NCBI GenBank assembly: GCA_023376005.1
Contig: CM042139.1
Location: 141,736,535 to 141,800,534 of the forward strand
Direction of reading: 5' to 3'
Origin: Doryteuthis pealeii
Taxonomy: Eukaryota; Mollusca; Cephalopoda; Myopsida; Loliginidae
Length of the DNA: 64,000 bases
Shown one piece after another: positions 11,035-20,003 of the stretch (its first letter is position 1; each line of letters begins with the position of its first letter). Made by a program: the position numbers and the translations under genes. The notes under the pieces are model-generated. The model searched no databases and was not told the origin of the DNA. It saw only the letters and a list, made by a program, of their open reading frames with translations.

Positions 11035-11335
11035 CTTTATTAGGATTAGCATTAGGATTTCAATCCTAAGAACATTATACCGACATGAACACATTGTGAT
11101 TTGTGTTCCATTCTTTTTTTCTCAGCAAGATGTACAGGGACCTTAATAAATGTAAAGATAACTTTACAAAAAAGACATTTTACCTTTAACTTCACTCATT
11201 GTTACTCACTTATATAAAAATATAAATGTATATTGAACGTGATTACCTAACACCTATGTATGAAATAAACCTAGATCGATTGACATGCCACGGAAATTAA
11301 TTCATCAATCAATTAATTAATTTCGTAATAGTTTT
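11035..11335 (+). repeat. Family E fragment
   Basis: Matches family E in its 3' half: 'atgtatattgaacgtgattacctaac', 'ataaacctagatcgattgacatgcc' and an ATCA-rich tail (catcaatcaatt). Confidence 0.65.
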
Positions 11336-11345
11336 ATCTCTTCTA

Positions 11346-11505
11346 CATAGCATTACCGAGGTGTAATGGTTATATCATCGTGCGAAATGGGCATTGTGAC
11401 ACGAATTCACATCCTGGAAAAAGCTGCTTGCTTTTTTCTTAACCAGTCTGCGCTTACAAATTGACCTTATGTCATATCCTGCTCGTGTGGAGGGGATGGT
11501 AATTC
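11346..11505 (+). repeat. SINE-B copy with internal deletion
   Basis: The head 'aggtgtaatggtta...cacatcctgg' is followed almost directly by the tail 'aattgaccttatgtcatatcctgctcgtgtgga'. Most of the body is missing. Confidence 0.7.
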
Positions 11506-11533
11506 CATAAAGTTTATCTCACACATGTACACA

Positions 11534-11534
<1 letters not shown>

Positions 11535-11581
<47 letters not shown>

Positions 11582-11735
11582 CACCCCCTCTCTCTCTCTC
11601 TTTTCTCTCTCTCTCTTTCTTCATTATTTTTATGATACACAATATCTTTCACTTTTCACATTTTCTTTCTCACTCTTTCATTCAAGCATTCTTCTATCTC
11701 CCCCCCTCTCTCTCTCTCTCTGTCCAACTCTTTCT
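11535..11735. repeat. (CT)n microsatellite, interrupted
   Basis: CT runs at 11537-11577, 11589-11616 and 11706-11721. Confidence 0.95.
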
Positions 11736-11865
11736 ATTCTTATTTATCTATTTTATTTCTCATTTGTTTATATCTTAGTAATAAAACCTGAATTTATGGA
11801 CATTTCTAAAAAAAATCTTCCCCTTATTATTTTTTGTATTGCACATTATCTTTCACTCCTCTCGT

Positions 11866-11867
<2 letters not shown>

Positions 11868-11932
<65 letters not shown>
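11868..11932. repeat. (CT)n microsatellite
   Basis: About 60 bp of pure CT. It forms the SLSLSL part of a 204-codon open frame (11796-12410) that I do not believe is a gene. Confidence 0.97.
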
Positions 11933-11937
<5 letters not shown>

Positions 11938-12660
11938 TTCTTTCTTTATCTCTTGTTCTTTCGCTCTCTAACTCTTTTCAGGAATTTCTTATTTTATCTC
12001 CCATTTGTTTATATCTTACTAAGAATACCCGAATTTATGGCAGTCTTTTTTGTAAGCTGACAGATATACTGTCACACATCTTTTATACGTTTGGCTTTTC
12101 TCTCTATATATCTATTTCTTTCCAGTTTGGTAATATCTACCTGTGTCCTGCTTTCCAAGTTCCTCTCTCGTTTCTCGTGATGCATCAATCTTTGTGTAAC
12201 TACGGCATTTCTGTCATAACGACCGGTTCGACTTATTACCCTATCCCGCTGCTCTTCCACCTCATATTTACGGCTGGCCGCGTGGATGCCTTACAGATGG
12301 CCGTGCCAGTAATTAATACCTATAATTGGTGTCATTTTACGCCCGGGCTGGAAATTGGTCGTTTTCATGGGCATTTCTCCCTTGCAGTGTCGATAAATCA
12401 AAGCCTTTAGTCCGACACAGGGAAACGTGGATGTGTGATAAAACGATCCAATAGTGCGTGAATTTTCCTTTTCACAGAAGTTCGAAAGGAGAGTGCTCGG
12501 TAGGAATAAATCACAATTCGTTGGGATAGTGAGGTCACTCATGCGGAGAGACAAACCTTACTGGACTCAAATAAAAGGGAGAAATTGTAAGCAAATATTT
12601 ACTTGCAGTGGACAAGAACACTTCAAGAACCAAAGGGGGATATCCGCATCTATTTATCTA
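11933..12660. other. No recognised gene; moderate GC
   Basis: The 204-codon frame continues to 12410, but the non-repeat part shows no domain I recognise. No splice or promoter context supports it. Confidence 0.4.
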
Positions 12661-12680
12661 TCTATGTTTATCTATACCTA

Positions 12681-12686
<6 letters not shown>

Positions 12687-12764
<78 letters not shown>
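12687..12764. repeat. (CT)n(AT)n microsatellite
   Basis: A CT run of about 25 bp followed by about 50 bp of TA, abutting the start of Helitron-like element J1. Confidence 0.97.
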
Positions 12765-12767
<3 letters not shown>

Positions 12768-14147
12768 GCAGTTGTGTGTATCTGTATAGCCGGTCGAAAC
12801 TTCGGAAATAAAACAATTAACGACAAAGTAAATATATATACACATTAAATATCACCAGGGCTTGGTTTTTGAGCAAAAATAATGAAAATCTGATTTATAT
12901 TATCGAATACATTTAAAGATTAAATAGCATTATAAAATAAGGTTGAAATTCTACACGGCCATTTTCGGCGTTTCTTGCTAAAAAGTAAACAAATGAATAA
13001 CGGAAGCACAATCATTTTTTTTCTTTTCATTTTTTTCATATTGCATCTACATTTTTACTGATTCAAAGTTGTAGTAAATATTTCATTGTACAGGATAAAC
13101 AATCGTTTATCTAATCTATTTTTTATTATACAATTTTTTATGGACGGTATAAGAATTAATCACTTAGTTACTATTTTGACACTACGGTGAGTTAATATTT
13201 AACTTTTAAACAAATACAAAATTATTTCTAATAAGATGTGTGATTATTAGATTTTTTTTGATTTTTTTGCATTTAATATTTTAAATATGAGACATTCATT
13301 TTCTACTGAGGTTTCATGCCTGTGCACATTTTTTTATTTAAAATTAAAATTTACATATGTTTGTACTATCGATATCTCCGTCGTTCGTCAATGTAAACTA
13401 GTTACCACGAATTTTCCCTGTTATTTATTTGTAAAATACGATTATAATGATATTATCTATTGCGCGCTATTCTGTATTTGTACCAAAATCAGTACTGTAA
13501 TTTGATATTTAACATTTAAGCAGATTCAAAATTCTATTTTAAAAAATATGTTTTATTTTATTTTATTTTATTTTTGCATTTAGTTTTCTTTTCAGTTCGT
13601 AATGTTTTCAAGTCAGTGCACTTTTCGATTTAAAAAATAATATACTATACTTAGTATAGTATATTATTTTTATCAAATTGTTATCAAATTTATAGTATAG
13701 TATACTATAATAATTTGATATTCGATCGACTAAGCTTTGAATTAATAATGTTATTTTTTTTAAGATTATTTATCGTTTTACATTAATTAGATTACTTTAC
13801 TTTTTAAATTATTTTCAATTTTAATCTTATTTTATTTTATCTTTTTTTTTTCTTTTGCTTTGAAATTTAGTAAATCGTGTCATTTATAGTTTATTTAAAA
13901 AATATAATTAATCATTGAATTAAAATTTCTAACTAAATCATTATGTGATATCATTCCCTCTACTCTGAGGGAAAAAAAACCCTGACCTCCCACCAAACCG
14001 GATTAAGATAAGATTTGTTTCCTTGTATGATTTTTATGGATCATCCTGCGAAGATCGAACTCACTATTCAGTAGTAATAGATCTGCAAACGATTATTAAA
14101 CCATGTTTTTTCTCCTCTACCAAGGCTTTGCCGGGTAGCTGCTTCTA

Positions 14148-14148
<1 letters not shown>
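12765..14148 (+). mobile_element. Helitron-like non-autonomous element, family J copy 1 (about 1.4 kb)
   Basis: The first 160 bp match 35.62-35.78 kb closely ('aaagtaaatatatatacacatta', 'atatcacca', 'ttttttgagcaaaa'). The 3' end has a hairpin with CTACC and GGTAG outer arms (14117-14138), six bases, then CTAG (14145-14148) and T. The J2 copy ends the same way. Both copies carry a piece of SINE-A just inside the 3' end. The interior is very AT-rich and non-coding, and includes a perfect 18-bp-arm palindrome at 13633-13671. Confidence 0.6.
14036..14106 (-). repeat. SINE-A fragment inside element J1
   Basis: 'gaagatcgaactcactattcagtagtaatagatctgcaaac' is the head half of SINE-A. The matching position in J2 (35905-35965) holds the same piece. 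Confidence 0.75.
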
Positions 14149-14194
<46 letters not shown>

Positions 14195-14209
14195 ATATAT
14201 ATTATATAT
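14149..14209. repeat. (AT)n microsatellite at the J1 3' boundary
   Basis: AT runs broken by TT steps. Confidence 0.95.
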
Positions 14210-14363
14210 AAGTGCTTGATTTGAAAATCGCATAAGCGAGAAACTTTATGTAACCAAGCGCCGTTGACTTCATGTCAACGCTACCCTAAGTTAGATATGT
14301 TCTATCTACGATATTGATCATTATTTACTTATAAATATATACCTCTATATTATCTTTATTAAT

Positions 14364-14365
<2 letters not shown>
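14210..14365 (+). repeat. Foldback family M, copy 2
   Basis: 'gcttgatttgaaaatcgcataagcgagaaac', 'taaccaagcgccgtt' and 'tagatatgttctatc' match copies at 1.73 and 14.49 kb. The stretch 14300-14345 is complementary to 14500-14545. Confidence 0.7.
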
Positions 14366-14369
<4 letters not shown>

Positions 14370-14414
<45 letters not shown>

Positions 14415-14481
14415 TGTGTGTGGGTGTATGTGTGTCTGTTTGTGTGTGTATGTATGTGTGTGTACGTGTGTGTCTGTGTAT
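14370..14481. repeat. (AT)n(GT)n microsatellite between two opposed M copies
   Basis: An AT run followed by an interrupted GT run. The flanking M-family sequences face each other across it. Confidence 0.95.
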
Positions 14482-14710
14482 TAATATTATATAATTTGCT
14501 ATATTTATTAATGAAGAGTATTCAATATCATTGATTGAGCATGTATACGTAAGTTATGATAGCAATGACATAAATACGACGACGCTTAGTAACTGTCAAT
14601 TTATTGCCTATATAGACTTAAAACCTAATGTTTGGTTTGAAAATCGCACACGTGAGAAACTGACAGTAACTAAGCGCCGATGGTTTATGGCTTCACTAAC
14701 CTAACTTATC
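14482..14710. repeat. Foldback family M, copy 3
   Basis: The arms at 14549-14600 and 14657-14707 are imperfect inverted repeats (cttagtaactgtca pairs with tgacagtaactaag). The left outer part is the reverse complement of the M copy 2 flank. Confidence 0.72.
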
Positions 14711-14874
14711 GATCTAGCTGTAAATTGTATATGCGGACATTTTGTGAAATATTTTGTGTTGTAACATGTACTTCCCGGTACAGTAATGGATTAACAACAC
14801 CGTAGTAAGAGGGAGTAACTACCTCTATTGCTTCCATACAAGCTGTGTCAAACTGGCTGTCTCCCCGAACGCGG
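14711..14874. other. No recognisable feature
   Basis: Unique-looking sequence to the left of the SINE-B target-site repeat. Confidence 0.5.
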
Positions 14875-14890
14875 TAATTCCCACTTTATA

Positions 14891-15162
14891 TATATTTACC
14901 AACCACTCCGCAAGAGTAGGATGCGACACAAGGTCAATTTTAACAGGTTTGAATGCAAAGTTTTCCTAGACTAGTTACCTAGCCAAGTTTAAAGAAGACA
15001 GTCTACCGTACTATTTACCCATGACAGGAGGAAGAATACACTGATTCAAACCTTTCCCAAGGTTATTACCGCTATGTGAAATGTAAACGGCCACGTCCAG
15101 GATTTGAACTCGGGTCGACGAGTCCCTTTTTTACGACTCTAATCATTACAACACGCACCTCC
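14891..15162 (-). repeat. SINE-B copy with target-site duplication
   Basis: Full-length copy of 272 bp. The head is on the right (minus: 'gtgttgtaatgattagagtcg', GAGTTCAAATCCTGG). It is flanked by 16-bp direct repeats taattccc(a/t)ctttata at 14875-14890 and 15163-15178, differing at one base. This shows a retrotransposed unit with defined ends. Confidence 0.9.
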
Positions 15163-15178
15163 TAATTCCCTCTTTATA

Positions 15179-15599
15179 GAGAGGGTGAACGAGTCCACCT
15201 CAAAGGTTTGCTTTCATCTTTTATGTACAAAGTGGTATTTATCGAGAACTTCATGAAACAACACTGATTGAGTAATGAGATTAACAGTTATAACCATCCC
15301 AAACTGTCTATCTCTTTGACTAAGTGAATCTTAATATATATACGAGAGACAAAAATTATACACACTTTCACCATAACATATATTTTTTTATTGTTGCTCA
15401 GCGTTCTGCCTATGCTTGCTTATAGTGGGAACTGTTGTAGTCACGTAATTGAAGTTTGAACCTGATCGTGCGAATTTACTTGCTATTTGACAATCGATAC
15501 ATGACCGCTCCACCACTAGTAGTATTCACCAATAAAGAGACTCGAAATTCATTATAGGTACAATACGGGAATAGTGCACTACGGCATAGAATTGTGTAT
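15179..15599. other. No recognisable feature
   Basis: Moderate AT, no repeat match noticed. Confidence 0.45.
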
Positions 15600-15842
15600 G
15601 ATTAGATAGAGAAGTTTAGAAGTGGACGGTCAAACATGACACAGAAAGAGGGAGCAGGACGTCCGTCAACGTCCAACAATTATGAAAAGATTCCGCAAAG
15701 TAGAGAGATGGTAAGAACGAACCAGTGAGTTATGATCAATAAGGTAGTTTGTTCTCTAAAGATTCGTCATGTTTCTGCCTGGCAAATCATCCCTGGTAAG
15801 TTCGACTTCCAGAAAACAAGAGTACGGATGATTTTTAATATC
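15600..15842 (+). pseudogene. Mariner-like transposase fragment, N-terminal DNA-binding region
   Basis: One plus-strand frame reads GAGRPSTSNNYEK, SREMVRTNQ and then IRHVSAWQII in order, with a stop and shifts between. This is the layout of the second helix-turn-helix of mariner transposases: a GRPSTS linker, a V..I..xVRxMV-like helix, then an xISxGSxxxIxxxxLxxxKxCxRW-like block. No catalytic DDD/DDE domain is present, and the downstream DNA turns into AT repeats. It is a truncated, dead copy. A second fragment from the other end of such a protein may lie at 58.8 kb. The family call is by motif order only. Confidence 0.6.
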
Positions 15843-16146
15843 TCTCTCATATATATATATATATGTGGATTTGTTTGCAGAATTTTGTAAGTTTAAATGG
15901 TCACGAGGAAGACTTATTCTATTCCACACTATGGTTGGCCGAACTGGAATTTCTGCCTTTTATTTCTGCCTTATTTCTGTTTTTAATTCCCTTTTTTTTT
16001 TCATTCTATTTTGTTTGTTTTTTTGTTTTGTTTTTCTTCTTCTTTTTTCCTTTTACCCAAACTGCCTTCTACACTGTCCGTGTGCTCCCCCTCCCCCCAC
16101 TGTCCGGACATGATATATATTTAGAGGCTAGGTAGAACTGTTAGAA

Positions 16147-16148
<2 letters not shown>
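15843..16148. other. Pyrimidine-rich stretch, no gene
   Basis: Short AT run (15849-15865), then T/C-rich DNA that opens overlapping F/L-rich frames without domains. Confidence 0.5.

Positions 16149-16206
<58 letters not shown>
16149..16206. repeat. (AT)n microsatellite
   Basis: Pure AT run of about 58 bp. Confidence 0.97.
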
Positions 16207-16210
<4 letters not shown>

Positions 16211-16450
16211 TGTGGGAATGGCACTGTTTCAGCTTTTACTGGAACGGTATGCCAAAGTGTGGTATTATTGGGAGAGTGCTCAATATAACATAGAGCTATT
16301 ATATAATATAATAAAAATTAATATATAAAGGTTTTATGTATTTATTTATTTAATGATATAGGAACAATCATTAAATATATAAAACCTTTGTATATTTGCT
16401 CCTTTGTCACCCAATAAATAGATATGTAAAACCTATATATTTATCTATAT
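16207..16450. other. No recognised feature; short inverted repeat
   Basis: 'atatataaaggttttatgtattt' near 16320 and 'aatatataaaacctttgtatat' near 16373 form an imperfect inverted repeat. Confidence 0.5.
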
Positions 16451-16459
16451 TATATATAT

Positions 16460-16515
<56 letters not shown>
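16451..16515. repeat. (AT)n microsatellite
   Basis: Interrupted then pure AT run. Confidence 0.95.
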
Positions 16516-16518
<3 letters not shown>

Positions 16519-16556
16519 CTTGTTTGCATTTTACATAGCGAAAGTATTTTGGAAAA

Positions 16557-16690
16557 ATGGTATGCATAGAAATACGATCCCTATAGCTATGGGTAAATAG
16601 TAGACTGGGCTTTTTAACCTTGACTAGATAACCATTCTAGGAAAAACTTGTTAAACTCCGCATAAGAAATTACATTTGTCTCGCATCCTA

Positions 16691-16692
<2 letters not shown>
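16557..16692 (+). repeat. SINE-B copy, 5' truncated
   Basis: The body's second half ('gctatgggtaaatagtagactgggc', 'ttgttaaactccgcataag', 'gtctcgcatcctacc') ends directly in an AT/GT microsatellite. Confidence 0.82.

Positions 16693-16764
<72 letters not shown>
16693..16764. repeat. (AT)n(GT)n microsatellite at a SINE-B tail
   Basis: Continuous from the SINE-B 3' end. Confidence 0.97.
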
Positions 16765-16767
<3 letters not shown>

Positions 16768-17268
16768 GGGTAGTCCCATAATCAGATATTCAAAAGCTTC
16801 TGTGATGTACTTGATGATTGAACGAACCAAATGTATTGCCTTGTAATTTCTCATGCAAATTATTCAAATTATTTTAATTTCATCATCTTTGGGTACTACT
16901 ATTCATTTCCATCATAGCGGTACCATATTACGAGCACAAATACACTCCCAGTCTCACATGATCACATACCCATATACATTTTTGTGTGTTCGTCTGTGTG
17001 TAAGACATTGTCCACAATGGAAATTACGTTGCTATCAATTTCATTAGGAAGAAACAAATGAATGATGTCATCTGAAATAACTTGCTGTAAATCCTATCTA
17101 ATACCAGTGGGATATTTCCATTGTTTGGACGCGAATCAATCCGCGTTTATTCATAGAAAATCCTGGGTCACATTCAAAGTAATAGAAATTTAGACTTGTA
17201 GAACTTTGGAAAACTCAGCATAGATTTTCATTTGAATGTCTAAGTGTATTTAACCAAAATAAGGCAAT
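16765..17268. other. No recognisable feature
   Basis: Moderate AT, no domain-bearing frame. Confidence 0.5.
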
Positions 17269-17269
17269 T

Positions 17270-17310
<41 letters not shown>

Positions 17311-17311
17311 A

Positions 17312-17368
<57 letters not shown>
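17269..17368. repeat. (CA)n(TA)n microsatellite
   Basis: CA runs with AA interruptions, then TA. Confidence 0.97.
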
Positions 17369-17370
<2 letters not shown>

Positions 17371-17511
17371 CCAAAAGTCCAGAGAAGAAATCTTCCTTAC
17401 GACATAGCAGTTTTTTTTTTAAACAACTTGTCGCAGTTTGAGAGCTCAATGTGTGCTCTTATTGTTAGAGTCACAGAGCAAATTTATAATTAAAGAAATA
17501 ACAAAAGACTT

Positions 17512-17740
17512 AGAGATTTTGCATTATAGACTATTTCGGGGAGCTTAGCAAAGTGTCTAATTCTCCTGACTCATCGCATCTGATGAGTCGGGAGAATTAG
17601 ACACTTTGTCTAAGCTCCCCGAAATAGTCTATAATGCAAAATCTCTCTATATATTCTATTTGTTGGTGTCAAGTTCATATAGTATCGAATATGCGATACA
17701 TGCGTGTAGTGCCTTCAAGTAAAATTTAATATATATATAA
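17512..17740. repeat. Foldback family D, copy 1: 65-bp-arm palindrome with a CTGATGA/GAAA motif
   Basis: The arms at 17512-17575 and 17582-17646 are near-perfect complements (one mismatch and a 2-base insertion seen) around a 6-base centre. Within the right arm CTGATGA (17580-17586) precedes a hairpin (GGGAG/CTCCC outer, TTAGAC/GTCTAA inner) and then GAAA (17621-17624). The tail 'gcgatacatgcgtgtagtgccttcaag' (17692-17718) matches the tail repeated at 56.27 and 56.69 kb. Confidence 0.85.
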
Positions 17741-18399
17741 TATATATATATGTATAAACAATGAATCAAACGCAAAACAATTTTTGACATTTTGTTCTAT
17801 TATACTCTGCAATATTTCTGGAGAATTCAATAGTCGATTTTCTTTTCTTTTGGGCAAAGTTATTTCTTTTTGCAATCTTTTAGATGATGATTCCACTATC
17901 TTCTTCATTAATAAAATTTATTAAAGACTGGAAGAAATATAATGTTATGAAGGAAGGAAAAATACCTATCTCTGTCACATAATACTTTTATCTTCATATG
18001 AATTTTATATATGAAATCTAACGGCTATTTTAGGGCAGAGGTCGTAATACAAATCTTCGTATATTTGAATTGTTACGATATAAAACTTTGCATAAGCGTG
18101 TAATTATTTTGGACAGTTTAAATGCTGTAGAATTTTGTCATAAATAACACCTAATAATATACATTTTGATTGTTTAATATTCCACTCTAAATAATAAAAT
18201 TCTGGTATCTATTTAATTTAGAAGATAATTAATTGTTTAATTAAAAATGGCCAGTGTGTACTTATTCATGGGCAACAGTTAAATCTAATTTCTAACTTGA
18301 ATTATTTTACAATACTAAAGAAAGAATTCAAGTTCAAAAAACGTTTTTTAACCTGGACTTTTATATAAAGTGTTACGCTAAGAGGCTTTACCGCCTTGT
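17741..18399. other. AT-rich, no feature
   Basis: No repeat family or coding signal recognised. Confidence 0.5.
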
Positions 18400-18990
18400 T
18401 TACGTAGCTTCAAAATATGCTGACTGCATCCACTGTTCAGGGTATGACACTAAAATGCATCTTATGTTGACCCTTCAGTTCTGGAAATTTAAGGAGCGTG
18501 GTGTACCCATACATTGCCATTGCACCCATGTTCACACTGACCCGCAGTGGTTGTACCTTTTAGGGACACATAGATATGTCAAAATTAATTTGTATTCGAT
18601 AGGAATACTTGATGCCATATGGCTGTAAATTATTTGTATTCAGAATAGTTACTTGAAGCTATAATTGTTTACTAAGGATTATTATTAGGAGCTTGAAACA
18701 ATATACCTGTGCGCAAAAAAGTCTATAATCAAATAGAAATAATTACTTAAGAATATAAAATTGTTAGTATGAGAAAGGAATATTTGAAACCATACAACCG
18801 TATCCAACGTATTATCATTATTTATGAAGAATTGATAACCTATACCTGTCTGAAAAATATTCTTCAGAAAAACTACAATAAAATGCAAATGGAAATGTAT
18901 AATGAACACAATTGCCTATTTTCTGGTCATAGAAAATAAACCTAGACAGGTTGACATCGTTAAAATCAATTTAATAATCAAGCAACATAA
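18400..18990 (+). repeat. Family E copy
   Basis: Shares 'aggaatacttgatgccatatgg', 'ttgcacccatgttcacactgac', 'cctagacaggttgacatcgttaaaatcaat' with other E copies. It is diverged internally and non-coding. Confidence 0.65.
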
Positions 18991-19117
18991 GAACTAAGTG
19001 AAAACATGAAGTAACAGAAAATGACAGGTTGAATAGATGAAAATATTTAAATATTTTTTTCTATTTTATTCCTTTTATTTATCATAATATTTTGTGTTAT
19101 TATCATATTATGAATAG

Positions 19118-19258
19118 TGACCGTCCCATCGTTGTGTAAAGGTTAACAAGTTTCTTAGATCAATTACTACTGGATATTGGGTTTGGTCTTCGCTGGATGC
19201 CTCATACTTGCGACCTTGCGCCACATCCTGCACAGGACTAACGGGTTGGGTAAATAAT
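19118..19258 (+). repeat. SINE-A copy
   Basis: 'gtgtaaaggttaacaagtttc' head, a B-box-like region (GGTTTGGTCTTCG, degraded) and the tail 'ttgcgccacatcctg'. It is tandem with the next copy. Confidence 0.8.
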
Positions 19259-19259
19259 G

Positions 19260-19390
19260 AACCTTAGAGTGTATTGGTTAGCACGGTTTGCAGATCCATT
19301 ACTACTGAATAGAGAGTTCGATCCTCACTGGATGACCCATACTTACGACATTGCGTCACATCCTACACGTGGCGAATTGGATAAATACCT
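19260..19390 (+). repeat. SINE-A copy, well preserved
   Basis: A-box-like TGGTTAGCACGG, B-box-like GAGTTCGATCCTC, then 'cgacattgcgtcacatcctacacgtggcgaa' and a short 'ataaatac' end. Confidence 0.88.
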
Positions 19391-19754
19391 ACTTTAAGTC
19401 ATACATATAAATTTAGTTTTATCTGTTAATATCAAGGATTATCATTAGTGACTCGAATAAAAAAATGAATTTAAAAATACTTGATATATAATTATGTGCA
19501 CATAAAAACGCTCAAGAATAAACTATCAAAAATGTAAATATAAATATACAATGACTTAGATATCCACACGTCTATGTCTAAATAGACATTCCGTTAAAAT
19601 CAATACATGTAGCTTATGTTTATTCTTTTTTATTTTCTGCTTTTTTTTCCTTTGATATGAGAGTTATTGTTTCCATTTTATATATACACATATATTGACA
19701 CACAAATATACACACGCAAACGCACGAGCCCGTTGTTTATCGTCGTAGGGAATG
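19391..19754. other. AT-rich, no feature
   Basis: A short E-like 'taaatatacaatgact...agacattccgttaaaatcaat' near 19540-19605 suggests a family E tail remnant. Confidence 0.45.
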
Positions 19755-20003
19755 TATACGACGACACGACTTCATAATCTGGACGAGGCTGTTTGTGTAT
19801 CACATAACGCTAATACTTTGGAAAGATAGGCATCAAACTATTCTCTCTCCGGCTATGAGTAGTTACCAGGACAGACTGGACTCTTTAAACTTGGTATGCA
19901 ACTGCTCTAGGAGAAAAAAAATCTAAATTCAAACCTGTTAATCTCACATTAAAAATTGACCTTGTGTCGCATCCTGCTTGTGCAGAATGTTAGGTAAATA
20001 CAT
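19755..20003 (+). repeat. SINE-B copy
   Basis: 'ataatctggacgaggctgtttg', 'gaaagataggcatc', 'tattctctctccggctatgagtag' and 'ttgaccttgtgtcgcatcctgcttgtgcag' match the family. The B-box is decayed. Confidence 0.85.

Noticed and set aside
11796..12410. 204-codon frame, the longest in the window
   Set aside because: Its core is a (CT)n run read as Ser-Leu, and the remaining part has no recognisable domain or splice context.
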